Assembly (NCBI GenBank): GCA_023418505.1
Contig: JAEZZR010000001.1
Span: forward strand, 310,001-374,000
DNA from: Actinomycetes bacterium
Lineage (GTDB): Bacteria; Actinomycetota; Actinomycetes; Mycobacteriales; Mycobacteriaceae
Direction of reading: 5' to 3'
DNA length: 64,000 bases
Position 1 is the stretch's first letter. Every line of letters starts with the position of its first letter. The position numbers and the translations under genes are program-made. Positions 8,140 to 15,886 of this stretch are shown piece after piece. The notes under the pieces were generated by a model that had not been told where the DNA came from, made no database searches, and worked only from the letters and a program-made list of their open reading frames with translations.

Positions 8140-9819
8140 CTAGTTGCTTTCTGCAGTTTTCTTCCGGCTACGCCGACGCTTCTTCCGCGGTGGCGGCAAT
8201 TGCCCACGGGCACGCAGCTCGGCCACATGATCCGCTAAAGCGTCGACAAGCTCCACTACCCCAGCCTTCTTCGGCATCACATCCACGCGCAAGCCGTACT
8301 CTTCTGCCGTGGCTGCCGCCATCGGACCGATACACGCAATGATGGTGCGCGAATGTGGTTTGCCAGCAATACCCACCAGGTTCTTCACCGTAGAACTAGA
8401 GGTAAAGCACACCGCGTCGAAGCCGCCACTTTTAATCATGTCGCGGATGTCCTCGCTCGGAGGGGCAGCGCGAACCGTACGGTAGGCGGTGACATCTTCA
8501 ACATCCCACCCCAGCTCGATCAGGCCTTCTACCAGCACATCCGAACCAATATCTGCTCGTGGCAGCAGCACACGATCTACCAGATCCAAGCCCGCAACGT
8601 ATTCAGGGAAGACATCTACAATGCCGGCAGCATTTTGGCGCGCGGGATCGGGCAGCAGCTCTGGGGTGATGCCGAGTTCCCGGATCGCAGCGGCGGTCTT
8701 GTGACCCACTGCCGCGATACGCACCCCCGCAAACGAGCGCGCGTCTAAGCCGAACTCTTGGAATTTCTCCCACACAGCCGTCACGGCATTAACCGAGGTA
8801 AAGACCACCCACTGGTAGCGGCCATCCACCAGGCCTTTAACGGCGCGTTCCATCTGTGCGGGGCTGCGCGGTGGCTCGATAGAAATCGTCGGCACATCAA
8901 TCGGAATCGCACCATGGGCTGCCAGGCGGGTGCGCATCGGGCCGGCTTGAGCTTTGGCTCGAGGCACCAGCACATTCCAGCCGTAGAGCGGCCGATTTTC
9001 CCACCAGGAATACTTCGAGCGATTATCCACGCCCTTGCCCAACGTAACCACTAGTGGCCCGGAAAGCTCACCGTGGACGCGATCCAGGGTCGCCAAGGTG
9101 ACGTCGTAGGTACGCTGCATACGCGTGGTGCCATTGACCGTCACCGATACTGGCAACGTACCCGGCAAGCCACGGTCGGAAAGCTCACGGGTAATGGCTG
9201 CCAGATCGTCCTCTACAGCCTGCAACACCAAAGGCTGTGGAGCTGCTGCAAGCTCATCCCAATCCACATCCGCCCGTGCAAGGTCGGTTTCGGTGTACGT
9301 AGAACCCAGCGCAATACCGGCAAAAGCAGGCACTGTGGAAGGCACAGACATACCCGGAACAATCTGGAATTCCACATCCGCTTGACTTACTGCATTGATC
9401 TCGGCCAACACGGAATCCACCAACAAAGGATTGCCTGCCACCAGGCGAACCACATCGTGGCCTTGCTTGGCTTCAGCTACAAGCAGGTCACTCATCTGCT
9501 GTGGATCAGCCACGGGTTCGTGGATAATCGCAGCTGTTGGCGCCGGCGGACGCGGCGGTTTCCGGCGCGCACCCCGAGCTTTCGCCGCAGCACACAATTC
9601 CGCATACTCCTGCTCCGCTGCTGCCAAAAGCTCTTTCGGCACAGCAACGTCGGCAGCTATCAAATCCCGTACCCCCTGCAGGACTTCAGCATCAACATAT
9701 GCCACCGTAGTTGCCGCTAGTACTTCCCTAGCGCGGATAGTAAGCAGGTCTGGATTGCCCGGGCCTGCTCCCACAAAAAGGATCCGACCCGGGCTAGGTT
9801 CCAGGGGTGGGGTACTCAT
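8140..9819 (-). CDS. hemD: Uroporphyrinogen-III synthase fused to an SUMT-like methyltransferase domain
   Basis: A two-domain protein of about 559 residues. The N-terminal half (to about residue 250) is a tetrapyrrole-methylase fold with Val-Gly-Ala-Gly-Pro-Gly-Asn-Pro-Asp-Leu-Leu-Thr. The C-terminal half is a HemD uroporphyrinogen-III synthase fold (Gly-Trp-Asn-Val-Leu-Val-Pro-Arg onward; later Val-Cys-Phe-Thr-Ser-Ser-Ser-Thr-Val-Lys-Asn). The protein ends in a Lys/Arg-rich tail. In the methylase half the usual Gly-Gly-Asp-Pro loop reads Ala-Gly-Asn-Pro, so methyl transfer may be weak or lost, whereas ring closure to uroporphyrinogen III should work. The ATG at 9819 was preferred over a TTG 33 nt upstream; neither has a strong ribosome site. 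This is the Rv0511 position in the haem cluster. Confidence 0.9.
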   Translation of the reverse strand: MSTPPLEPSPGRILFVGAGPGNPDLLTIRAREVLAATTVAYVDAEVLQGVRDLIAADVAVPKELLAAAEQEYAELCAAAKARGARRKPPRPPAPTAAIIHEPVADPQQMSDLLVAEAKQGHDVVRLVAGNPLLVDSVLAEINAVSQADVEFQIVPGMSVPSTVPAFAGIALGSTYTETDLARADVDWDELAAAPQPLVLQAVEDDLAAITRELSDRGLPGTLPVSVTVNGTTRMQRTYDVTLATLDRVHGELSGPLVVTLGKGVDNRSKYSWWENRPLYGWNVLVPRAKAQAGPMRTRLAAHGAIPIDVPTISIEPPRSPAQMERAVKGLVDGRYQWVVFTSVNAVTAVWEKFQEFGLDARSFAGVRIAAVGHKTAAAIRELGITPELLPDPARQNAAGIVDVFPEYVAGLDLVDRVLLPRADIGSDVLVEGLIELGWDVEDVTAYRTVRAAPPSEDIRDMIKSGGFDAVCFTSSSTVKNLVGIAGKPHSRTIIACIGPMAAATAEEYGLRVDVMPKKAGVVELVDALADHVAELRARGQLPPPRKKRRRSRKKTAESN

Positions 9820-9927
9820 CGTATTTGGGTGCGTTTTCTTCCTCGACGTCAAACAGCATTACAAAAGCTAAAGGCAATTAAGTTCAATAACTACCTGGAT
9901 AAACCTACCAATGGGTGATCCACGTTA

Positions 9928-9937
9928 CACAATTGTG
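9928..9937. promoter_or_regulatory. 10-bp perfect palindrome before hemD
   Basis: CACAATTGTG sits directly after the hemC stop region, in the only sizeable gap (118 bp) of the hemA-hemB run. It could be part of an operator for an internal hemD promoter; no regulator is assigned. Confidence 0.25.
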
Positions 9938-10927
9938 CTAACGCAGAGTATCGCCCATGATCTCGTGCGCTCCCGCGTCTTTCAACCTGCGGGCTAGGGC
10001 AACACCCAATTCGTGGGCAGCCTGATAGCGGTTTTCCACGGAGTCCACTGCGCTAGTCGCGGCCGATTCCGATGCACTTAAGCGCGCCGATTCCACGAGC
10101 TTTCGCGAACCATCCAGCGCATATACACCAGCGGTTAGTTCGAACCCGCCATCTTCCACAGCAACCGCGTGCGCTGCAACCGGCGCAGTACAACCAGCTT
10201 GGAGCTCGAAGAGCACCGCGCGTTCGGCCACACAGTGCGCATGCGTGGCATCATCATTGATCTTGGCTAGCAGCGCGACGATATCAGCATCGGCCTTGCG
10301 GCATTCCACCGCCAACGCTCCCTGGGCTGGTGCTGGCATTAGCGTATCCGTCGCCAGCGTCTCGGTAGCGCGATCGAGCCGGCCCGTACGTGAGAGCCCA
10401 GCACGAGCCAGGATCACCGCATCGAGATCATCGTTTACCCGGTTCATCCGCGTATCAATATTGCCGCGTAGAGGTTGGATATTCAGATCGGGACGCAGAG
10501 ACTTCAACTGCGATACTCGCCGAGGTGCCGAGGTACCAATCTTCGCACCTTCTGGGAGGTCTTTCAGCGCCACCTTGCCCCGAGAGATCAATACCTCCCG
10601 CGCATCTTCGCGCTCTGGTACGGCCGCTACCATCAGATCTGGTTCTGGCACTGTAGGCAGGTCTTTGAAAGAGTGCACCACAATATCGCACTGATCCTCG
10701 CGCAACGCATGACGCAGCGCCTGGGTAAACACACCGATCCCAATTTTTTCCACGGGATCTTTGCGGTTGGCATCGCCTTCAGTTTTGAACACCACTAGTT
10801 CGGCCTGCTGGCCCAACGCAATCAGAGCGTCGCGCACATGACCTGCTTGGGTAGTGGCTAATTCAGATCCTCGGGTACCAATGCGCACCACAGTTTTTTG
10901 GGTGGGTGCAACATTAGCGTCGCTCAT
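9938..10927 (-). CDS. hemC: Porphobilinogen deaminase (hydroxymethylbilane synthase)
   Basis: HemC polymerises four porphobilinogens into hydroxymethylbilane. 329 residues. It opens with Val-Val-Arg-Ile-Gly-Thr-Arg-Gly-Ser-Glu-Leu-Ala, and has the catalytic region Phe-Lys-Asp-Leu-Pro-Thr and the dipyrromethane-cofactor cysteine in Leu-Gln-Ala-Gly-Cys-Thr-Ala-Pro-Val. The ATG at 10927 is preceded by AGGAGAG at good spacing and overlaps the hemA end by 14 bp, so it is translationally coupled to hemA. The frame extends upstream to a TTG, but that part lies inside hemA and does not resemble HemC. Confidence 0.96.
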   Translation of the reverse strand: MSDANVAPTQKTVVRIGTRGSELATTQAGHVRDALIALGQQAELVVFKTEGDANRKDPVEKIGIGVFTQALRHALREDQCDIVVHSFKDLPTVPEPDLMVAAVPEREDAREVLISRGKVALKDLPEGAKIGTSAPRRVSQLKSLRPDLNIQPLRGNIDTRMNRVNDDLDAVILARAGLSRTGRLDRATETLATDTLMPAPAQGALAVECRKADADIVALLAKINDDATHAHCVAERAVLFELQAGCTAPVAAHAVAVEDGGFELTAGVYALDGSRKLVESARLSASESAATSAVDSVENRYQAAHELGVALARRLKDAGAHEIMGDTLR

Positions 10928-12347
10928 GTAACTCTCCTGCCATGTTTGCGGATTGTCCGAACATAGCTGGATTGATAGTGGAATCGGTAAATCCAGCCAT
11001 GTCGCCGATTTTGCCAGCAACCAGTAGGTCTGCAGGCATCTCTAGATCGGCATTAAGTGCGGTTGGTACCGACAGTGGCAGATCAAACAATCGCTGTAAA
11101 GCAACTGCGTAATCCGCACCGCCTGGTTGGCTGGATAATTTCTTTACTTGCACTGTGGGTTCGTGAAGGAGCTTGTCGACGACGCGCTTAACCGTACACG
11201 CGACTTCCTTCGCTTGGCGCTCCGTAAGATCAGGGGTTTTCATCTCTAGGCGCGCCAATTCGGCAGTAACAACTTCGGCTGCACGTTGGCGCAGCGCACG
11301 CACGGTAGGGGTAACTTCGCGGGCACGCTGGTCGTGCAAAAAGTCGGCCAATTCGGCTGCGACGATATCACGGGCTGCTGCTTCATCGTCTTTAGCGATC
11401 GACGTTTCGGTGTTTAACTGCAGGTGTTCAATATCGAACAGTGCAACGCCATCTACTAGGCCAACGCCTTCTTCCACGTCTCGTGGCATGGAAAGATCTG
11501 CGATAGCCAGCGGACCGACATCGATGACGTCGTCAGCGGTGAGCACAGGATTAATAGCACCGGTAGCGGTAACCACCAGGTCTACATGGGGTAATAACTC
11601 AGGGAAATCTGCCAACGGCACAGCCGAGGCATTCACACCAGCTTCACGGGCATGCTCAGCTAGGTTTTCTGCACGGGATAGGGTGCGGTTTGCTACGAAG
11701 ATGTGGTCGATACCCATCTTTCCCAGATGCGTAGCTGCCAACGAGCTCATCGCTCCAGCGCCCAGCACCAAGGCACGGTAACCGGAAAGAGGCTGCTCCG
11801 GTAAGCCTTCTGGGTGCAAAGCTTCGGCTACTTGGCTAAGCGCCAAGGTCACCATAGAAGAGCCGGCTTCGTCGATACGCGTCTCGGAATGCACGCGCTT
11901 ACCGGTACGAAGTGCGCGTTGTGCTACGTCGTGAAGCAAAGGACCAACAGCATTACAGCTATCAGCTACCGCGTAGGCGTTGCGGATCTGGCCGATAATC
12001 TGCTGCTCGCCCACCACCATCGAATCCAAACCGGAAGCGACGGACAAAATATGCTCCACTGCCGCGTCTGCATAGCGAACATAAAGGTGAGGGGTGAGAT
12101 CATCAAGATCCAAACGCGTGCGCTCCACGATCTCGCGGATCACAGCAGACAGGCCTGCGTGGAAACCAGAGACGCGCACGTAGTACTCCACCCGATTGCA
12201 GGTAGAAACCACCATCGCCTCCTGCACCGCAGGATCCTGCAGCAGCACCGCAAAAGTACGCGACAGCTCCGATTCAGCTACGGCAACCTGCTCGAGCACA
12301 GGCACTGGCGCCGAACGATGCGACATTCCGACCAGAAGTACACTCAC
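10914..12347 (-). CDS. hemA: Glutamyl-tRNA reductase
   Basis: First enzyme of C5 tetrapyrrole synthesis; it reduces glutamyl-tRNA(Glu) to glutamate-1-semialdehyde using NADPH. 477 residues. The N-terminal catalytic domain shows Val-Gly-Met-Ser-His-Arg-Ser-Ala-Pro and the active-site Ser-Thr-Cys-Asn-Arg. The NADP domain shows Val-Leu-Gly-Ala-Gly-Ala-Met, and a helical dimerisation domain closes the protein. The start is GTG at 12347, with GGTGG 8 nt upstream and a stronger AGGAGG further away. It is the first gene of the haem operon, with an upstream region of almost 300 bp, and is the usual control point of haem supply. A 14-bp palindrome about 250 bp upstream is a candidate operator. Confidence 0.96.
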   Translation of the reverse strand: MSVLLVGMSHRSAPVPVLEQVAVAESELSRTFAVLLQDPAVQEAMVVSTCNRVEYYVRVSGFHAGLSAVIREIVERTRLDLDDLTPHLYVRYADAAVEHILSVASGLDSMVVGEQQIIGQIRNAYAVADSCNAVGPLLHDVAQRALRTGKRVHSETRIDEAGSSMVTLALSQVAEALHPEGLPEQPLSGYRALVLGAGAMSSLAATHLGKMGIDHIFVANRTLSRAENLAEHAREAGVNASAVPLADFPELLPHVDLVVTATGAINPVLTADDVIDVGPLAIADLSMPRDVEEGVGLVDGVALFDIEHLQLNTETSIAKDDEAAARDIVAAELADFLHDQRAREVTPTVRALRQRAAEVVTAELARLEMKTPDLTERQAKEVACTVKRVVDKLLHEPTVQVKKLSSQPGGADYAVALQRLFDLPLSVPTALNADLEMPADLLVAGKIGDMAGFTDSTINPAMFGQSANMAGELHERR

Positions 12348-12643
12348 GGCGTAACCACCGGCTTCTCGCTCCTCCTGACGTCTTACCGCCGCAGTGCGCA
12401 GCCTTTGAAGTAAGACCTAGACAACCTCCCACAGGCTCCACTGCTTACTCGCCCTGGCCAAGAGATGGAAAAAAGGTGGAACAACCAGTGCAAGCAGGCG
12501 TTTGTGGTGCCATGCTCTTTAACCGTAAACCGGCGCCGAATTTTCTACAAACAAGGTGAGGCTATTAATACCGCCCTCGATTAGTACGGCAATCCAATTA
12601 ATTGGAGGGATTTAATTGGTGTTTTTTACGCGGTGAGGGCTAG
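12348..12643. other. Non-coding region upstream of hemA
   Basis: No convincing gene lies in this 296-bp stretch between hemA and the glutaredoxin-like gene. It probably holds the hemA promoter and a long leader. The only clear structure is the palindrome at 12593-12606, with a partial second copy (TTTAATTGG) beginning near 12611. Confidence 0.6.
12593..12606. promoter_or_regulatory. 14-bp palindrome, candidate operator for the hemA region
   Basis: TCCAATTAATTGGA is a perfect inverted repeat, followed a few bases on by a partial copy containing TTAATTGG. It lies between the stop of the glutaredoxin-like gene and hemA. It does not match a Rex or DtxR box. Dimeric repressor binding is inferred from symmetry only. 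Confidence 0.35.
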
Positions 12644-12892
12644 CTATACCTCGGTGAGGACGTCGATCAATTCGTCGTCGTCGATTTCCCAACACGCGAT
12701 CTCTTCCCCATCAACCACCACCACGGGCACGCGATCCCCAAATTCCATCGCCAGCTCGCCCGTGGCATCGCTATCTACATCCACAATCTGCAGCTGCGCA
12801 TCAAAACGCGCCACGATTGGTTCGATTTGCTTTGCGACGCGCACACACGAGCCACACCCCTGCCGCACCATCAGCTCTACCTGAGCACTCAT
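12644..12892 (-). CDS. Glutaredoxin-like protein (DUF836 type)
   Basis: An 82-residue thioredoxin-fold protein with Gly-Cys-Gly-Ser-Cys (Cys13 and Cys16), a Val-Pro-Val-Val-Val-Val cis-Pro element and an acidic C-terminus, as in the glutaredoxin-like DUF836 proteins. It lies directly upstream of hemA, the Rv0508 position. It probably does thiol-disulfide chemistry with mycothiol or thioredoxin; the target is unknown. The ATG has no ribosome site, but TACACT lies 8 nt upstream, which suggests a leaderless transcript. Confidence 0.85.
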   Translation of the reverse strand: MSAQVELMVRQGCGSCVRVAKQIEPIVARFDAQLQIVDVDSDATGELAMEFGDRVPVVVVDGEEIACWEIDDDELIDVLTEV

Positions 12893-12900
12893 GGATGTTT

Positions 12901-12906
12901 AGTGTA
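12901..12906 (-). promoter_or_regulatory. -10-like hexamer of a leaderless start (glutaredoxin-like gene)
   Basis: TACACT on the minus strand lies 8 nt before the ATG at 12892, with no Shine-Dalgarno sequence, matching the actinobacterial leaderless pattern. Confidence 0.45.
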
Positions 12907-12925
12907 GCTGGCGCGTGTACACCGG

Positions 12926-12991
12926 GCTCACGCCGAGCTCACGGCGAGCTCCCGGCCAGCTGGCGACGAACTGGCGACGAACTGGCGGAGG
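12926..12991. repeat. Six diverged 11-bp tandem units in a divergent promoter region
   Basis: Six consecutive 11-bp units can be read: GCTCACGCCGA, GCTCACGGCGA, GCTCCCGGCCA, GCTGGCGACGA, ACTGGCGACGA and ACTGGCGGAGG. They fill half of the 136-bp gap between the glutaredoxin-like gene (minus) and the SerB-like gene (plus). The period equals about one DNA helical turn. Confidence 0.7.
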
Positions 12992-13016
12992 CAATGCGAA
13001 ACCCACGCCTACGCCT

Positions 13017-13022
13017 TAAACT
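13017..13022 (+). promoter_or_regulatory. -10-like hexamer of a leaderless start (SerB-like gene)
   Basis: TAAACT lies 6 nt before the GTG at 13029; there is no ribosome site. Confidence 0.45.
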
Positions 13023-13028
13023 GAAGTA

Positions 13029-14153
13029 GTGTTCCAGCACCCGAACCACGATCCGTTGGGCAACTTGGGGAACCTAGGAAACTTAGGCAACCTCGAAGCG
13101 ATTGCCCCGGCGGACTTCCTCACCGAGATCTTGCCTTCGCAAGGCGCAATCCGAAATTTCCTCGAGCAGATTGCCTTGCGCCCTCTAGGCCAGGAGCAGC
13201 AGCGTGCAGCTGGTGAAGCCGCAGCTCTAGCGGCGTTGGGGCAGCGCTACGACGTGGCAGGCGACGAACTGCTCAGTGGCTACCGCAGCGTTCATGGTGC
13301 GGCTTCCGCGGCAGGCGCCGAGGTACTCTCCCACCCCTATCCAGAGGTAGAACCCGATCAGGGTGCCGCTGCTTTCTTCGATGTAGACAACACCTTCATC
13401 CAGGGTGCCTCGATTGCGATGTTCGGCTTCGGTTTAGCCAAGCGCGGTTTCTTCCGCCGTGGCGAGCTGGCCGCGATGCTGTGGAAGCAACTGAAGTTCC
13501 GCATTAGTGGTTCGGAAAACGCCGACGACGTCACAGCTACCCGCGAGCAAGCCTTGGAGTTCATCAAGGGTCGCTCCGTCGCCGAGACCGTTGCGATGGC
13601 AGAAGAGATCTTCGAAGACAAGATGAATGACAAGCTTTACGACGGCACTCGCGCACTCGCCGAAAAGCATCTTCAGGCTGGCCAGGAAGTCTGGCTGGTT
13701 ACTGCCACCCCGGTTCAGTTGGCGCAGATTATCGCGAAGCGCATTGGCCTTACCGGTGCTTTGGGCACTGTGGCTGAGGAAAAGGACGGGGTATTTACCG
13801 GCCGACTGGTCGGCGACATCTTGCATGGCCCTGGCAAAAAGCACGCTGTGGCCGCATTGGCTGCGATTCGTGGCCACGATCTGCAGCGTTGTACCGCTTA
13901 TTCGGATTCTGCCAACGACATCCCGATGCTCTCGATGGTGGGTACCGCTGTGGCTGTCAATCCGGATCGACACTTGCGCCAGTATGCCCGCAACCGTAAT
14001 TGGCAAGTGGTGGACTACCGCAAGCTGCGCACCATGACGATTCGCACCGTGCGCTATAGCGCGGGCGTTGGCCTATGGCTGGGGTCTACCGCTGCTACTT
14101 TATGGGCACTGCGGTGGCTGTGGCTGCAGAAGCAGGCGGCCTCAAGGGGATAG
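13029..14153 (+). CDS. HAD-IB family hydrolase, SerB-like, membrane-anchored
   Basis: A 374-residue phosphatase-like protein of the HAD subfamily IB (phosphoserine phosphatase group), in the Rv0505c/SerB1 position. The Asp-Val-Asp-Asn-Thr nucleophile motif is at residues 118-122, a helical cap follows, and motif III/IV (Tyr-Ser-Asp-Ser-Ala-Asn-Asp-Ile-Pro-Met-Leu) comes near the end. The C-terminus has one hydrophobic, Trp-rich segment, so it may be membrane-tethered. Residues 11-22 are four Gly-Asn-Leu tripeptides encoded by 9-bp units. The GTG start fits a leaderless promoter; later starts would remove the repeat but keep the domain. The substrate is not certain: phosphoserine, or a phospholipid as in related HAD-IB acyltransferase-linked proteins. 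Confidence 0.85.
   Translation: MFQHPNHDPLGNLGNLGNLGNLEAIAPADFLTEILPSQGAIRNFLEQIALRPLGQEQQRAAGEAAALAALGQRYDVAGDELLSGYRSVHGAASAAGAEVLSHPYPEVEPDQGAAAFFDVDNTFIQGASIAMFGFGLAKRGFFRRGELAAMLWKQLKFRISGSENADDVTATREQALEFIKGRSVAETVAMAEEIFEDKMNDKLYDGTRALAEKHLQAGQEVWLVTATPVQLAQIIAKRIGLTGALGTVAEEKDGVFTGRLVGDILHGPGKKHAVAALAAIRGHDLQRCTAYSDSANDIPMLSMVGTAVAVNPDRHLRQYARNRNWQVVDYRKLRTMTIRTVRYSAGVGLWLGSTAATLWALRWLWLQKQAASRG
13059..13094 (+). repeat. Four in-frame 9-bp units encoding Gly-Asn-Leu
   Basis: GGCAACTTG, GGGAACCTA, GGAAACTTA and GGCAACCTC follow one another at the N-terminus of the SerB-like gene. Synonymous differences show the array is not a fresh duplication and that the peptide sequence is kept. 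Confidence 0.75.
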
Positions 14154-14225
14154 CCAAGCCGGTTAGCCACGTAAGCGTGACTTCGTCGCACCAAACCTGG
14201 TTCAGCACCTCAACCCAGGAAATAA

Positions 14226-14271
14226 AAAACTGCCTCGAGCTTCAACCAGTCTTGGTTGCCCGAGGCAGTTT
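14226..14271. terminator. Bidirectional hairpin between the SerB-like gene and the bS22 gene
   Basis: The outer arms AAACTGCCTCG and CGAGGCAGTTT pair perfectly, and the inner arms CAACCA and TGGTTG pair around GTCT. A and T runs flank both sides, as expected for a terminator shared by convergent genes. Confidence 0.85.
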
Positions 14272-14280
14272 CTCTTAAAT

Positions 14281-14382
14281 TTATTTGCCGAGCTTACGAC
14301 GCTGAACGCGGGTACGACGCAGCATCTTGCGGTGCTTCTTCTTGGACATGCGCTTGCGGCGCTTCTTGATGACAGAACCCAT
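14281..14382 (-). CDS. 30S ribosomal protein bS22 (33 residues)
   Basis: A 33-residue, extremely basic protein starting Met-Gly-Ser-Val-Ile-Lys-Lys-Arg-Arg-Lys-Arg-Met and ending Gln-Arg-Arg-Lys-Leu-Gly-Lys. This is the small actinobacterial ribosomal protein bS22 (AURKAIP1/COX24 domain) first seen in mycobacterial ribosome structures. The ORF is short and easy to miss; its flanks (HTH gene and SerB-like gene) match the Rv0500B neighbourhood. The start ATG is at 14382-14380, after a GAGG-containing leader. Confidence 0.93.
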   Translation of the reverse strand: MGSVIKKRRKRMSKKKHRKMLRRTRVQRRKLGK

Positions 14383-14507
14383 CGGCTCGACCTCACAATT
14401 CGTAGATGACGTTTTTCTCTAAATGCCACCCGCACGCTTTAGTTAGGGGTATCAACCGTTTTCAGCAACTAGAAAGCGCGGGGGCTGAACGGGTTAATCA
14501 TAGCGGA

Positions 14508-14699
14508 CTAACCGGCGTTGTAAAACGACGAGTCTAGGTATTCCCGTACGGCAGACTCGTGAACGCGGAACGAGCGTCCCACTCGCACTGCAGGTAGTTC
14601 ACCCGAATGCACCAAGCGATATACGGTCATTTTAGAGACGCGCATATGTTCAGCGACTTCAGCGACTGTCAAGAACGTTCCATTCTCGGCATTTTGCAT
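14508..14699 (-). CDS. BldC/excisionase-type helix-turn-helix protein
   Basis: A 63-residue DNA-binding protein made of one MerR/excisionase-like winged HTH: Phe-Leu-Thr-Val-Ala-Glu-Val-Ala-Glu-His-Met-Arg-Val-Ser, then a recognition helix (Met-Thr-Val-Tyr-Arg-Leu-Val-His) and the wing Gly-Glu-Leu-Pro-Ala-Val-Arg-Val-Gly-Arg-Ser-Phe-Arg-Val. It matches the chromosomal Rv0500A position next to bS22 and proC, so despite its excisionase label it is a stable transcription factor rather than a phage remnant. Targets are unknown; BldC-type proteins bind direct repeats cooperatively. About 265 bp of apparently non-coding DNA lies upstream. Confidence 0.9.
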   Translation of the reverse strand: MQNAENGTFLTVAEVAEHMRVSKMTVYRLVHSGELPAVRVGRSFRVHESAVREYLDSSFYNAG

Positions 14700-14964
14700 A
14701 TCTATAGTTTTCCCTTCAGCGAACGTATCGCGCTGCAGGCTTCCCCTCCTGCAGAGACTTCACGCACGTGCTGCAATCACTTTACCGTTAAACACGGGAA
14801 AAAAGCGACGCGAGCTACAAAACAATCATTACGGGGTGCACGCGAGTTAAAGAAACCACTGTTACTGGTGTGATTTCATAAATACGGTTGGCGTTACCTC
14901 GGGGGTAAAAGTTCAACTTGAGGGTTTCGCACGAACCGCATAATCCGCGCCGGATTTCCCGTTG

Positions 14965-15786
14965 TTACGGCTTTTCTTTCCGCCCCAACTCCACGGACCG
15001 CTGATAGCAGGCAGTCAGCGCCCGATGGACTGCACGACGTAATCCTTCTTCCTCAAACGTCTGAGTAGCCGCAGCCGTAGTACCACCCGGCGAAGTTACT
15101 TGAGCGCGCAACGCCACCGGATCCACATCCGGCTGCATCATCATCTCTGCCGCACCTGCTGCCGTGGATCGAGCCAAGCGCGAGGCTTGCTGCCGAGTCA
15201 ATCCCAACGCCACGCCTGCGTCGATCATCGCTTCGACAAACTGGAAAAAGTACGCCGGGCCTGAACCAGAGATAGCCGTGACCGCAGACATCTGCGCATC
15301 CGTCACACGTTCCACCGTGGCAACAGTTTGCACTAGCGATTCGACGAGTTCCACATGTTCTTCGGTAGCAAACCGGCCTGGTGCCAGCGCCACCGTTCCC
15401 TTGCCCACCAACATCGGCGTATTTGGCATCATTCGAATCACTGAGGTGCCTACGTTCAGCACGTTTTCAAGCGTTTCGACGGTTACTCCCGCTGCCAGCG
15501 ACACCACTACCGAATCACCTTCGGAATCATCGATGGTCTCTGCTACTGGTTCGATTACCTTGACCACCTGCTCTGGCTTCACGCACAGAAAGATCACATC
15601 GGCGGTATCAACGGCGTTGTCCAAACTATCCGCGTCTACTACTTGGTAGGTCTCTACCAGCTGGGACAAGCGGTCTGCGTTGGTTTCTACTACGTAGATT
15701 GATTGCGGATCTGCGCCACCTTCAATCAGGCCACCAATCAGCGCAGTGCCGATCATGCCGCCACCAATTACTGCAATCTTCGTCAT
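14965..15786 (-). CDS. proC: Pyrroline-5-carboxylate reductase
   Basis: ProC reduces pyrroline-5-carboxylate to proline with NAD(P)H. 273 residues. The Rossmann motif Ile-Ala-Val-Ile-Gly-Gly-Gly-Met-Ile-Gly opens the protein. Met-Pro-Asn-Thr-Pro lies in the middle, and the ProC signature region with Gly-Ser-Gly-Pro-Ala-Tyr-Phe and Gln-Val-Thr-Ser-Pro-Gly-Gly-Thr-Thr-Ala follows. The ATG at 15786 is used; the TTG at 15804 lies in a hairpin. There is no strong ribosome site, and a large hairpin ends 17 nt upstream of the ATG, so either the transcript starts within the hairpin or proC depends on read-through from the upstream membrane-protein gene. Confidence 0.96.
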   Translation of the reverse strand: MTKIAVIGGGMIGTALIGGLIEGGADPQSIYVVETNADRLSQLVETYQVVDADSLDNAVDTADVIFLCVKPEQVVKVIEPVAETIDDSEGDSVVVSLAAGVTVETLENVLNVGTSVIRMMPNTPMLVGKGTVALAPGRFATEEHVELVESLVQTVATVERVTDAQMSAVTAISGSGPAYFFQFVEAMIDAGVALGLTRQQASRLARSTAAGAAEMMMQPDVDPVALRAQVTSPGGTTAAATQTFEEEGLRRAVHRALTACYQRSVELGRKEKP

Positions 15787-15802
15787 GGTTGGCAAGTGTG
15801 CC

Positions 15803-15849
15803 AAAAGGCCGCGGTTATCGCTAGCAAAGGCGATAATTCGCGGCCTTTT
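15803..15849 (-). terminator. Long hairpin just before proC (terminator or attenuator-like)
   Basis: AAAAGGCCGCG pairs with CGCGGCCTTTT and an inner GTTATCGC pairs with GCGATAAT around an 8-nt loop, giving about 18 bp with one bulge. It lies after the upstream membrane-protein gene and ends 17 nt before the proC ATG, leaving little room for a separate proC promoter. Confidence 0.7.
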
Positions 15850-15886
15850 TCAGTGGCTGTTCTGCAGTTTCCCCGCCGGATTTTGG

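Noticed and set aside
14508..14699. Excisionase-like HTH as a sign of a prophage or integrated element
   Set aside because: No integrase, attachment site or other phage gene nearby; the gene occupies a conserved place next to proC and bS22.
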